A stretch of DNA of 64,000 nucleotides from NCBI GenBank assembly GCA_031216915.1, contig CM062296.1, positions 668,874,753 to 668,938,752 on the forward strand, given 5' to 3'. The stretch is from Pictodentalium vernedei. Its lineage: Eukaryota; Mollusca; Scaphopoda; Dentaliida; Dentaliidae. Shown here piece after piece: positions 10,126 through 20,190 of this stretch. Each line of letters begins with the position of its first letter. The first letter of the stretch is position 1. The notes beneath the pieces were generated by a model, which was not told the DNA's origin, did no database searches, and saw nothing but the letters and a program-made list of their open reading frames with translations. Position numbers and translations under genes: made by a program.

Positions 10126-10754
10126 ATAATTAGTAGTGGATGAATATAAACTTCATATATCAGTAAGAACCCGTTAAAAAAAATTGTGATTGCAAATCAT
10201 GTTGAGTCATTTCGGCCATACTATTCAGTAACTATTGTGCTGTATTATGTCTGAGGGTCAATACATCCAATGAAGATTTTTCTGACTACTTGCTTGGGAC
10301 TGAAAACTGCTGGGCAGTCATTTCAAGATGCTATTCATTTCTACGTCAAGCAGAGCAATTTGCTACATACAATTTGACAAGTAAATTATTCCTGAGCAAC
10401 CCTCCTCCCCCACCACCCACCCCACTTCCCCTAACAAAATCAATCTATGCAGAGGAGAGATTTTCTATCCAGCATGACCAATCATGGGAGGATTAAGTTT
10501 GTCCTCCTACCACACTTCAAATTTATTTATTTATCTGGTATTTAAAAGGCACTTTTAGTATCTATGGCTATATCATGACCTAAACACAAGTATCATGAAT
10601 CATTTATACCTTTGCTACCCACTTTAGAGGACTTCCACCCTAGGCATTAGCTACCAGGTCCTATTTTAATGGTAAAACAGAATTTATTTACCACAGTAAA
10701 GTACTGTATCACTTCCCAGGTTGTGGCCTCTCTCAGCAAAATTTTATCTTCCAC
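10126..10754. other. No gene seen
   Basis: AT-rich unique-looking sequence with a C-rich tract at 10400-10430 and a SINE-tail-like 'atttatttatttat' at 10520. I find no coding or structural signal. Confidence 0.5.
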
Positions 10755-11007
10755 TTAACCCTTTAACTAACCTGAAAAGCAGACAACATTTGCAAACAAA
10801 ATTCATGAATAACTAATTTTTTTAATTTTTTGTCTCAAAAACATAGGTTCTGACCCCTCATTGGAATGAGCTCGTCGAGCTCATTCCAATGAGGGCTCAT
10901 AACCTATGTTTTTGAGACAAAAAATGAAAAAAAATAATGAAAATTAATTGGCGATTTTTGTGAATAGCGCTCGCAAGTTTTGACCATTACGTTGGGTAAA
11001 GGGTTAA
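10755..11007. mobile_element. piggyBac-like MITE with TTAA target and GAGCTC-centred palindrome
   Basis: Body 10759-11003 between TTAA at 10755-10758 and 11004-11007. The left end ccctttaactaacc and right end ttgggtaaaggg are inverted repeats. The core palindrome (cctcattggaatgagctcgt / cgagctcattccaatgaggg) sits between gtctcaaaaacataggtt and its inverse, making a ~60-bp stem. Confidence 0.85.
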
Positions 11008-11370
11008 GACATTTCTAAAAAGAAATGACTGTTTTGAACTTGGCATGAGAAAATCGGATAATATATACAAACTTAAGTAAGTGATGCAGAATGATTTCCA
11101 AATACCCACTATGAATAATTGAAAAGAATGTCAAATGGGGAAATATTTATTTATTTGTACATTCCACTCAGCATGCATGTAGTTTTTAACTGATATCAGT
11201 TACATGTTATTTTGGGTAATTTGTGCAGTCACTTCTATTATTTTATCTTCAACTTGGTAAGTCTGACTTCATTTTTTCATAAATTTCTCTAATCTAGTGA
11301 GTATTAGCAATACATTTTCAACAAGAGGGGGGTGGGGGGTGGGGGGCTCGCCCAAGGGCATACCCCCCGT

Positions 11371-11660
11371 GTAAAATTTTCTCTGAATTCCAGGGAATTC
11401 CGGGAAATAACATGGTAACAGAGTAACAATTCCAGACTTTTCCAGGAAATCAGGAATTTAAAACAGTCATCAGATGCTTTTTATGAGAAATCCTGATTTT
11501 TCTGGGAAATCAGGAATTTAAAATCAGGAAAAATACGGGAATTCTCTGGAAAAATGTTTTCACAAATAATTACTTCTTTTTCTTGATTTTTCCAAGCTTT
11601 GTCTTGATTATTCTCCCGGAATTCCCCAGAATTCCTGAAAACCCAGAATAAAATTCACAC
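11371..11660. mobile_element. MITE rich in GGAATTCC motifs
   Basis: The left end gtgtaaaattttctctgaat and right end (inverted) attctgggttttcaggaatt...are imperfect inverted repeats; both carry a 'ggaattccggg' word. The interior has two direct copies of aaatcaggaatttaaaa (11446 and 11505). Non-coding. Confidence 0.6.
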
Positions 11661-11797
11661 AGGCCACAGTGCATACTGCCGAACAATGACAAGAGAAGAA
11701 ACAAACCATGATACAGTGAAAGCTATTCACCAAAACAATCTTATTCCAAATTTTATTGAGAGCCGCAAACCCCAAACATGAGATATGAGGCAAAAAG

Positions 11798-12366
11798 ACA
11801 AATGAAAGTGTCAATGACACTGTAGCTCAACTTGTCAAGACAAAGACATGTACGTGTATAGTATGTGACACAGCAATGACAAACATCTAGGTAATGACCT
11901 GATAACAAAGGTACATATAAAGTATTGTAACGGTCTGTACATAAATACTGACCGTTGCCTGTAACAAATGTATAGGTAAAGTATTGTAAAGGTGGGTGAC
12001 AGTCAGATGCTGAACTAGAAAAAATCTTTGAGTCCCAGAGTGGGTCTGACTGAACCCCAAAATATTTGTTCTCATAGCACAGTGATAACAAAGGCACCCC
12101 AAAACACACTCGTTCCTGTCCCAAGGTGAAAACAAAAGTACTCAAGAAGTTTTGTGTGGGAGTGGGTGTGGTGGTGGGGGGGGGGGGGGGGGGTGTGGAA
12201 CCTATATTGAATCCTGGCCTGTATTACTAGCTGGAAAATACACATATCAACTTTGGTTGAAAGCAAATAATCCAAACTGGAGTAATCAGTTGGAAACCAA
12301 TTGTTTGCAGACAGATGGACGGACGAAAGTCATGACTATAGCCCTCACTATAGTCAGGCTAAAAAT
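11798..12366. mobile_element. Helentron-like element, short copy
   Basis: The left end gaaagtgtcaatgacactgt (11804-11823) followed by agctcaacttgtcaa is nearly the same as the left end of the large array element at 48.15 kb. Near the right end, gacggacgaaag is followed by a hairpin (tgactatag-ccct-cactatagtca) and taaaaatg, the same layout as the other elements of this type. The ORFs here are not protein-like. It contains a G13 tract at about 12178-12193. Confidence 0.5.
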
Positions 12367-13265
12367 GCATTTTGTACCAAAGAAAAAATATTGCATGAAT
12401 GGCCCTGGGTGAGGAGGAGGTGGGGTGGGGTGAGGGGTGGGGGAGAGTGGGAGTGTGTTAGGGGAGTCCTTTTCTTTCCACATGTGGTCAGTCTAAATCC
12501 TTCAGAATGCATTTTGAGCAAAGAAAAAAAAATACCTAACTGGCACCATGGGGGTGGGGTGGTGGTGTTTGTCTGGGTTTTTAACCACAAACTTTAACCA
12601 GAACTGTAAAACTGAATTTTTGACGAAAGAAAAAAAAAGTGTCTAACTGGCCCCTGGTGGGTGGGGTGGGGCCTGGGGGGGGGGGGGAGGGGTATGTGAG
12701 TTTAAAAAAAGGTTCCGCATGTAGTGACTGTAAATAGTTCAAAATGCATATTCGAGGAAAGAAAAAAAAAATGCCTAATTTGGGGGGGGGGGGGGGGGGA
12801 GGGGGGATAATTTCAGTCTGGATTCTTAACCACAAACTTTAACAAAAATGCATTTTTGACAAAAGGAAAAAAAAGGTTCTGCATGTAGTGACTGTAAATA
12901 GTTCAAAATGCATATTGGAGGAAATAAAAAAAAATAAAATGCCTAACTGTGGGGGGGGGGGGGGGGGGGAGGCGGGGTGCTTGTCTGGGTTTTTAACCAA
13001 AACTGTAAACAAGCATTTTTGACGAAAGGGAATAAAAGTGCCTAATTGGCCTGGGGGGGGGGGGGGGGGGGGGTAGGGGGGCAGACCGGGGGATGTTTGG
13101 GGGGGGGGGGGGGGGTGTACGTAAGTTTAAAAAAAGATTCCACATGTAGTGACTTTAAGTAGTTCAAAATGCATATTGGAGTAAAGTAGAAAAAGTCTAA
13201 TTGGGGGAGGGGGGAGGGGAAGGGTGGGGGTAGGGGGTGGTGGTGTTTGTTTGGGCTTTTAACCA
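12353..13265. repeat. ~230-bp tandem repeats carrying poly(G) tracts
   Basis: About four degenerate units. Each pairs a 'tttgtctgggtttttaaccaca' part with a 'gtagtgactgtaaatagttc' part, and each half ends in a run of 7-20 G. Major G runs are near 12675, 12782, 12951, 13052 and 13098. Several strings satisfy the G3+ x4 rule for G-quadruplexes. The numerous proline/glycine ORFs are translations of the G runs and are not genes. Confidence 0.75.
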
Positions 13266-13269
13266 CAAA

Positions 13270-14150
13270 CTTGGAGTCACCCTACCAAGCTACAATGAAA
13301 TCCCTTCATAATTATGGCCTGTGGAATATTCTAAAGGTTTTCGGGCTTCGGGCCTCTGTTGCCGTCACAGTTGCCCAAAAGGGGACGTTCTCATCTAGAC
13401 AATATATGAAGTCAACCTATCAAGTTACAATGAAATCCCTCCATAAATATGACGTGTAGACTGTGCCAAAGGTTTTCGGGCTTTGGGCTCGGGCAGCCAC
13501 CATGGTTGAATGATCGCAACCAAAAGGGGACATTCTCATCTGGGCATCATGTGGATTGATCCTACAAAGTTACAATGAAATCCCTTCATAAATATGACTG
13601 TAGACTGTGCTGAAGATTTTCGGGTTTCGGGCACCTGTAGCCGTCAAAGTAGCCCAATCACGTCCAAAAGGGGACTTTCTCATGTTGACATTATATGAAG
13701 TCAACCTATCAAGTTACAATGAAATCCCTCCATAAATATGACCTGTAGACTGTGCTAAAGGTTTTCAGGTTTTGGGCTCAGGCAGTTGTAACGGTTGATA
13801 GATCACGCCCAAATGGGGAAATTCTCATGTAGACATCATACAGAGTCATCGTATCAAGTTACAATGAAATGCATCCATATTAAACATGACCTGCAGACTG
13901 TGCTAAAAGTTTTTGGGTTTCGGGCTTGGGCAGCCATCACGGTTGACAGATCATGCCCAAACGGGGACGTTCTCATCTAGGCATTATACATAGGCATTCT
14001 ATGAAGTTGCAATGAAATCCCTTCATAAATACGACCTGTAGACTGTGCTAATGGTTTTCGGGTTTTGGGCTCGGGCAGCCATACCAGTTGACCGATCACG
14101 ACCAAAAGGGGATGTTCTCATGAAGACATGACCTAAAACCTGCATATGAA
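13270..14150. repeat. Six ~145-bp tandem repeats
   Basis: Units are marked by 'ctgtagactgtgctaaaggttttcgg' variants at about 13318, 13455, 13600, 13740, 13888 and 14033, and by tacaatgaaatccct in each unit. Spacing is 137-148 bp. The array directly follows the poly(G) array and may belong to the same element. No terminal hairpin was found at its right edge. Confidence 0.8.
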
Positions 14151-14401
14151 ATTTCGTGATGATCAGACAAGAACTACCGGGTGCAGACCAGAGGGAAGGG
14201 TGGGATTTGGGGTTCCGGGATTGGCTAAGCTACTGAAACTTCTCCCAACGCTGCACTGAACACAAAACTTGGTGCAAGTTGAGTTGAAAACATGATGCTC
14301 TGTTGTCTAAGAGAGGCTACTCAGATAATAGGATTATATTTTAAGAGTTTCATAACCCAATTCAAAGTTTAACAGTGTTAATTATTAACTGAACTATAGA
14401 A

Positions 14402-15149
14402 ATGTCATTTTTTACTGACACAGTCAAATCAAGTCACAAGGTCAAAGTTTATCTGAAGGGAAAGAAGGGAACCTCTGCCAGACGACGAGATGCCCGCCGA
14501 ATGATGGAGTTCTTGGAGAAGAAGAATGAAAAGGAAGAGAAGGAGGCAAGTGAGGGCGTCAAAAGGGCAACTCCTGTCACCCCTGAACAACCCTTGTCCA
14601 GCCCGGTACCCCCTTCCAGGAGGAGGGTCCGGAGGACTGTGGGTCGTCAGGCGACAGTTCATTCTCCAGCCCATCAGACTATCATCTGAAGAGGAGATGG
14701 AGGAGGATGCTCTGTCAACGGTGCAGGAAGCTGTCTCAGATGATGCACCTTCCACCTCTCCAGCTCTTGCTTATCCAGCTTCTTTGGACCAGGAGTCCGA
14801 CCAGGAGGAGAGCTTCCCGGAGTCTGCGGAGGCATTCCTTGGGGAGGAGATCGAGGACGACAACATCCGAGTCAAAGCCCAAGACGAATATAGCTTCTAT
14901 GTATCCAGAATATTTCCAGCACACTCAGTCAGGACAATCCTCACAAGATATTTAAAAAACTCCAGGAAATCTCAAGAAGAAACAGCTGTTAGGATCAGGC
15001 CATTCACTACCAAGGAATCCTCCAGATCCAACAACGCCACCAACGTCTATCTCTCCAACACATCTTCCTCCCACCAAGAAAAACCGCAGGAGACACAGAC
15101 ACCACTGAACACCTTTACTCTTTCCCTCCTCTACCACGCTCTGACATGA
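14402..15149 (+). pseudogene. Unidentified gag-like ORF, frameshifted
   Basis: The first frame (14402-14689, 95 aa) starts with ATG and has a basic patch, KKGTSARRRDARRMMEFL, then EKKNEKEEKE. A second frame (14526-15149, 207 aa) continues with an acidic Ser/Glu-rich segment (SLDQESDQEES) and then a more structured part (KAQDEYSFYVSRIF). Local GC is higher than in the flanks and codon-like composition persists across the frame change near 14640, so this was probably one protein now broken. The basic patch resembles that at 1.54-1.60 kb. I cannot assign a family; a retroelement Gag/ORF1 is the best guess. No RT is next to it. Confidence 0.4.
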
Positions 15150-15338
15150 CAAAATTATACAGTCAACGTGGGTCGAAAGGGGCTTGTTCCCCATACCGTC
15201 CCCGCGTGCCTTTTGCGCGTGAAACCATTTCGTTCGGTGCACATCATTCTCTCAAAGTACTCAATAACCTGTTTGATGAAAACAAATCCCTGGGATACAA
15301 TGAAAACTAATGACACAATGACAGTTAGATCCCTGTGG

Positions 15339-15709
15339 AAGTGAAGCAGTACTTATTTATTTATTAGTGTTTAAGGTTACATATTTACGCACAATGGCTA
15401 TTCATGACCTTGACAGTTTCACAGGTGGAGGAAGCCAGAGTACCCGGAGAGAACCACCGAGCAACTGTCAGCTCCCCAACATACTAACTCCACACAAGCA
15501 GGGTTAACACTGGTTGAAGACAAGTGCACCATCGACCTGCAGTACGCCTTAGTACACAACGCCACCGTGCCCCTACGCGGGCAATGGAGATGAAGTATCT
15601 TGCCGAAGGACACAACGTGTTTGCCGCAGGTGGGATTCGAACCGCGGACCTCTTGGCTTGCAGCCTGCACCTCTACCTACTGAGCCACCGCACTCCCAAG
15701 TGAAGCGGT
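15339..15709 (-). mobile_element. tRNA-headed SINE, full length
   Basis: Body 15351-15697 on the minus strand: tail (ttatttatttatt) at left, head with inverted box B (gggattcgaacc) near 15632 and box A (ctactgagccaccg) at 15677-15690. Flanking repeats aagtgaagcagt (15339-15350) and aagtgaagcggt (15698-15709) differ by one base. Same family as the 4.7 kb copy. Confidence 0.9.
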
Positions 15710-16364
15710 AAACGTGAAAAAAAGGTGTATCCAAATTAAGGGAATCAAAAGGCCAGCGCTGTACGTACTATTCAATAAATAAACAAAATCACAGCGCACA
15801 GAATAATTTTTATGGACAAGACAATGTTAGCATGGAGGAATCAACAAATGAATGGTCTGTGACCTTGACCTTGGAGATATGACCTTAGATCAAGAACATG
15901 AAAAATCACTGTGTGAAGTATGAACAAGATCAGTCCATTAAACGTTAAAATTAGAATGGAGGAACAGACAGCCCAAAGGACAGATGGACATACAGACAGA
16001 CAAAGTTGCTTCTATATGCGCCTTGAAAATTTGCAGGGGGGCACAAAAACCATGCTACACCCAATCTATAAATTCAGAGGAAAACTTTACTCAACATGTT
16101 CACAATAATGTGTTAACAATTTGTCAAAAATGACCTGAAAATTTATGCCAGATCTGTTATCTGTTTTGTGTTGATAGTAGCATCTTTTAATCGATGAGTT
16201 GCCAGCAGCAGCAGTAATAGGTGGTTGGAGGTTGGGTGAGAACTTATCTATTTTGCCCCATTACCATGGTCTATCACCTTACCAAATGGCATTCAAATAG
16301 GACTATGCTGATTTATGACCCAAAATGTTTGTGCTGACAAGAAATCTATATATATTTCAAAGTA
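15710..16364. other. No gene; possible tail of a Helentron-like element
   Basis: The stretch tgtgaccttgaccttgg (15859) and the short tandem words gacagatggacatacagacagacaaag around 15980-16010 resemble the ends of the array elements elsewhere, but no closing hairpin is present. Nothing coding. Confidence 0.4.
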
Positions 16365-16550
16365 GGGCTGGGCAGTTTTTCAGTTTTCCAGGTCGGTTCC
16401 ATTTTTTGCGCCAAACTGGAAAACCAAACTGCAAGACAAAGCAAAAACCAGTCGAATGGTTTTACTGTGTTGGTGCCTAAACTGATTAAACTTTCTTATT
16501 TAGAGGGAAATCTAAATTTTATAGTAAATTTCCTTTCTTATTATACCTAC

Positions 16551-16797
16551 CACAATTGTTTACTACAGGCTTGCACTACAGTGGAAGTCCCTAACTCGGA
16601 TAAAATACTCTCTATTTTTGTCTTTCCCAAGCAAGTTGGGAAAGAAAAGTGGTGCAAAAGCACCAATAAAAATAAGCCAAAACTGGGTCGAGTGCAACCG
16701 GCGCAGACCCAGTACGGGACGCTCTCTCCCAAGTACAACTCCACGACTTCCGTTGCCAGTGCGCATATACCGTCTCTAAAGACTCATTCTTTTTTGA
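16551..16797. repeat. DIRS left inverted terminal repeat
   Basis: Begins cacaattgtttactacagg and runs to about 'agactcattctttttt'. It is the inverted complement of 22801-23046 with only a one-base length difference seen at the inner end. The 43 bp outside it (16508-16550) are the unpaired end extension that is matched in the internal complementary region. The reading frames found in this repeat and its partner are mirror translations, not genes. Confidence 0.93.
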
Positions 16798-16876
16798 ATC
16801 CGTAAACGTTAGAGTTATGTGATCAGCGGGGAGGAAAGATTCTTTACCCGTAAAGAAGACGGGAGGGCCTCCATGT

Positions 16877-16965
16877 AAACAATTGTGGTAGGTATAATAA
16901 GAAAGGAAATTTACTATAAAATTTAGATTTCTTATCAACCTACTCACAATTGTTTACTACAGGCT
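16877..16965. other. DIRS internal complementary region
   Basis: 16877-16930 is the reverse complement of the left end (16508-16561), and 16931-16965 matches the reverse complement of the right end (23029-23063). The two are abutted head to head. In DIRS elements this region templates joining of the two ends to give a circular DNA intermediate. Its position downstream of the recombinase gene is the usual one. Confidence 0.92.
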
Positions 16966-17180
16966 GAATAGACAAAAGGCTGGAGGGAATCACATAACCA
17001 ACCCCCACATAACCCTAGTGCACTGGAACCGTGAAGTAGATGGAAGAGGTCCCGAGGCTTATCAACCATAAAGTCGCAATCATTGGTAAAGGACAATGAA
17101 AAGAGACATATGAGCCTGTGTGAAACACAGACAGAAAAAGGGCAGTAACAGCACAAGGCTGAAACTGACCTTCAAGAAGC

Positions 17181-18412
17181 CTAATGGCTATGGCAGACAA
17201 CAGCCTGAGCAGAAGAAAGAGGACCCAGGGCAAAAAGGACCTCCGACTGCTCCTGCAACTGGCGTAAATAAAAGGTGGAGAAAGTAGAAGCATTTCTCCA
17301 GTAGGCTGCCTGCATAACATCCGACAACTTGACGGAGTTAGAATAAGCCCAAGAGGTAGACAGTGCCCGCACCTCGTGGGCAGAAATACGATTGGTAATA
17401 CAATCACCAGCTGCTAAACGACTATAAGCCGTACGAATAGCAAGACAAATCCATCGAGAAATGGATTGAGGAGAGATCTTCTGTCGACCCGGAATGAGAG
17501 ACAGAAAAAAACGTTTTCGGCCTTTCCGTATGAAGCGTGTCCGATCAAGATAAATGCGAATAGCACGGACCGGACAGAGCAAAGGGCGAGTACCCTCAAC
17601 AGAGGGAAGAGCCCTGATACAGATAGGAGGAGGAGTAGTATCTGGTAACTGATTCTTAGCCAAAAAGGAGCAATCAGTGGTAAAAGTAACACTGTTGGGA
17701 GAGCTCCTAAAAAAGGCCGGGTCAACCGAGAGGGCGTGAAGCTCACTAACCCGTCTGGCCGAAGCAAATGCCATCAGAAAAGCCATCTTATATGTGAGAA
17801 AATGCATATCCACCTGGGATAAAGGTTCGAACGGCGCCCCCCCCCCCCCCCCCCCCCCCAGCAAAGCAGCACCCACGAAAGATTCCATCGTGGAGTAAGC
17901 TGCAAAGTCCGAGGCCTTTTCAAAGAAAAGTGCCGAACAAGCTTGGAGAGGTAAGGATTAGTGCCGATACGACGCTTCCCCACATAAGAAAAAGTCTCTG
18001 AAAGCATAGACCTGTAACCCTTGATGGTAACAGGCTGGAGACCCCGAGAATCAAACAGATATACCAGAAACTCCGCAATCTGTGAAATCGAAGGATTGGC
18101 ATAATCAACAGAGTGATCAGCACACCATCGACAGAAGACCTTCCATTTAGCTGCATAAGCTAAACCAGTGGAGTGCCTCCTTGAAGAAGAAATGCACTCC
18201 ACTGCTCGTCTCGAAAAACCTCTACGGAGGAGACAGGACCTGACAAAAGATATGCGTGAAGGCACAATGAAGTCGGGTCGACGTGAAACCTCCTCGGGCG
18301 ACCTTGACAAAGAAGGTCGCGACGTAGCGGGAGACGTGCCGGAACCGCCGCCATCAGCGAGCGGAGCTGATTGATCCACACCCGCTGAGGCGACAGGGGA
18401 GCGATCAGAATG
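17181..18412 (-). pseudogene. DIRS tyrosine recombinase, frame broken at a C/G homopolymer
   Basis: The recombinase would integrate the circular DNA intermediate. The N-terminal SAM-like core-binding half reads from about 18412 to 17860, within a longer frame open from 20092: landmarks TGLAYAAKWKVFCRWC and GLQPVTIKGYRSMLSETF. The catalytic half reads in another frame (17888-17181): ARRVSELHAL with the first catalytic Arg, then SAHEVRALSTSWA with His and second Arg, then FSTFYLRQL with the Tyr (R45/46, H171, R174 and Y207 of that 235-residue frame). All four catalytic classes are present. The break is a run of 23 C at 17837-17859 (G on the coding strand). It overlaps the RT ORF by about 250 nt. 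A different tract length in another copy would restore the frame. Confidence 0.88.
17837..17859. repeat. C23 homopolymer within the recombinase gene
   Basis: Twenty-three consecutive C in a coding region; it replaces a short variable linker between the two halves of the recombinase. Length is easily mis-sequenced or polymorphic, so the frame break may be an assembly artefact. Confidence 0.85.
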
Positions 18413-20190
18413 ATTCGATAACTGCAGGTTCGAATTTTGGCGAGAACCTGAGGAAGAATCGGAACCGGCGGGAAGGTGTAGCCGACTAGACCGTTCCAAT
18501 CGAGTGACAGAGCATCCACGGCAAAAGCCAGAGGATCTGGACACGGGGACACGAAAGTGTCCACCTGATGGTTCCAACGAGTCGCAAAGAGGTCGATGTG
18601 GGGACGTCCCCAGAGATCGCAAAGCAACTGGAACACTGTCCTGTGAAGCATCCACTCGGTGGAAATAACCCTGCCCTGTCGGGACAGGGAGTCGGCTAGG
18701 ACGTTCAGACGACCGGGAATGTGACGAACAACCACTCCGGCGTGAACATCCTGAGCGAGCAGTAAAAGATCCCGAGCTAACTCGTACATCGGAAGCGAGT
18801 GCGTGCCGCCCTGGTTCCGAATGTAAGCAACCACTGTCGAATTGTCGGATAGTAGAAGGACCTGGCGATTCGACAGGTGAGGGATCCACTGCCTGAAACT
18901 CAGAAGAAGAGCAAGAAGCTCCTTCTGGTTGATGTGTAGAGCTGCTTGATCCTGGTCCCACATCCCGTGTAGGGAAAGACCGAGAGGATCCAACGTCGCA
19001 CCCCATCCAAGATCGCTGGCATCTGCCGTCAGAACGCGATCGGACGTGGGTAAGTCCAGCGGAACACCCTGCGTAATCCATTGAACATCTGTCCAGGGAA
19101 GAAGGTGAGGATACAGAGAGTCCGGAAACGGAAGCACCTGATCCAGAGAATCTACATTCGGTCTCCAACGACTGAGCAGAAAGTGTTGGAGAGGTCTGAC
19201 ACGCAGCCGACCTAGAGGAATGAGATCCGTCACCGAACCGCAGAGACCGATCAGCCGGAGAAAACTCCGAGCGGTCGCGGACCTGGACTGGGACAGAGTC
19301 AGAGAAAAAGCTGAGAGAATCACAGCCTTGGCCTGGGGAACAGCCACCAAATTGAATTTGGTTTGGAAAGACATCCCCAGATGACAAAACGACTGAGAAG
19401 GGACCAGGTCCGACTTCTCCTCGTTGACTCTGAATATTAGCGACGTGAGAAAGCTCAACAGAGTGGCGACATCCGATTCCAGTAAGGCAGCATTGGAATG
19501 CCTCTGGAGGATATTGTCCAGATATGCCGAAGTAGTCACCCTGGACTGTGTGCGATGGAACGCTATCACATGCGACATCAGTCTGGTGAACGCCCAAGGA
19601 GCCAGGTTGAGGCCGAAAGGCATGGCCTTGAACTGGTAAACTCGCCCCAGAAAAGCGAACCTGAGATACTTCCGTGACGCCCGATGCATCGGAACGTGGA
19701 AGTAAGCGTCTCGCAGGCCGATGCTGGCTGCGAAATCTCCCTGGTGAATGGATTGGCGGACCGACCTGAAAGTCTCCATGCTGAACTTGGGAGCAATGAT
19801 AGACTGGTTCAGGATACTCAGATCGATAACCGGTCGGAGTCGGCCGTCCTTCTTCGGCACCAAGAACAGGCGGGAATAGAAACCCACTGACTGAACGTTC
19901 TTGACGACCTCGATCGCCCCCTTTGCCAGGAGATTGGCAATCTCCGTGGACAAAAGTTCCCGACGTAAAACGTCTGAAGGAACTGTGGTTGGAAGAGGCA
20001 CCCTTGACAGAGTGGGGTGCCGTCGGAAGGATATGCGCAGCCCGGACCGAACAACATCTAACACCCATGGATCGGATGTGATGGTGGTCCAATGGTCTGC
20101 GAACTCTGCTATCCTTCCTCCAACCTGGGACGAGTCGAGGTGAGGACCTTCATTTCCAGCCCCAACGAGGCCCGCGAGAGGAGAAACCAC
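18160..20190 (-). CDS. DIRS reverse transcriptase-RNase H-methyltransferase-like ORF (catalytically altered)
   Basis: 676-aa open frame overlapping gag by 41 nt; the start is uncertain and may be a translational restart. RT spans about residues 90-280: YSRLFLVPKKDGRLRPVIDL, then LRDAYFHVPM, MPFGLNLAPWAFTRLM and YLDN. RNase H spans about 385-505, with D390 (LTADAS), E424 (NQKELLALL), D449 (LLSDNSTV) and D500 (VLADSLSR). After it, HIDLFATRWNHQ...DPLAFAVDALSLDW...YTFPPV matches the conserved tail of DIRS1-group polyproteins described as a Dam-like methyltransferase domain. Odd: motif A has Gly (G158, codon 19717-19719) where RTs have the first catalytic Asp, and the YLDD box ends in Asn (N226, codon 19513-19515). 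Two of three RT metal ligands are therefore lost, while the frame is intact. Confidence 0.92.
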   Translation of the reverse strand: MVSPLAGLVGAGNEGPHLDSSQVGGRIAEFADHWTTITSDPWVLDVVRSGLRISFRRHPTLSRVPLPTTVPSDVLRRELLSTEIANLLAKGAIEVVKNVQSVGFYSRLFLVPKKDGRLRPVIDLSILNQSIIAPKFSMETFRSVRQSIHQGDFAASIGLRDAYFHVPMHRASRKYLRFAFLGRVYQFKAMPFGLNLAPWAFTRLMSHVIAFHRTQSRVTTSAYLDNILQRHSNAALLESDVATLLSFLTSLIFRVNEEKSDLVPSQSFCHLGMSFQTKFNLVAVPQAKAVILSAFSLTLSQSRSATARSFLRLIGLCGSVTDLIPLGRLRVRPLQHFLLSRWRPNVDSLDQVLPFPDSLYPHLLPWTDVQWITQGVPLDLPTSDRVLTADASDLGWGATLDPLGLSLHGMWDQDQAALHINQKELLALLLSFRQWIPHLSNRQVLLLSDNSTVVAYIRNQGGTHSLPMYELARDLLLLAQDVHAGVVVRHIPGRLNVLADSLSRQGRVISTEWMLHRTVFQLLCDLWGRPHIDLFATRWNHQVDTFVSPCPDPLAFAVDALSLDWNGLVGYTFPPVPILPQVLAKIRTCSYRIILIAPLSPQRVWINQLRSLMAAVPARLPLRRDLLCQGRPRRFHVDPTSLCLHAYLLSGPVSSVEVFRDEQWSAFLLQGGTPLV

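Noticed and set aside
12152-13266. Proline- and glycine-rich ORFs on both strands
   Set aside because: They are translations of poly(G)/poly(C) runs within tandem repeats; frames change from unit to unit.
16547-16947. Several 60-110 codon ORFs in the DIRS terminal repeats, mirrored at 22801-23047
   Set aside because: They are the same inverted-repeat sequence read in several frames and appear identically at the other end of the element; no protein motif.
17774-20092. 772-codon minus-strand ORF taken as one protein
   Set aside because: Its first ~550 codons are an off-frame reading of the RT gene (Ser-rich, no motif); only the last ~200 codons are the recombinase N-terminal half.
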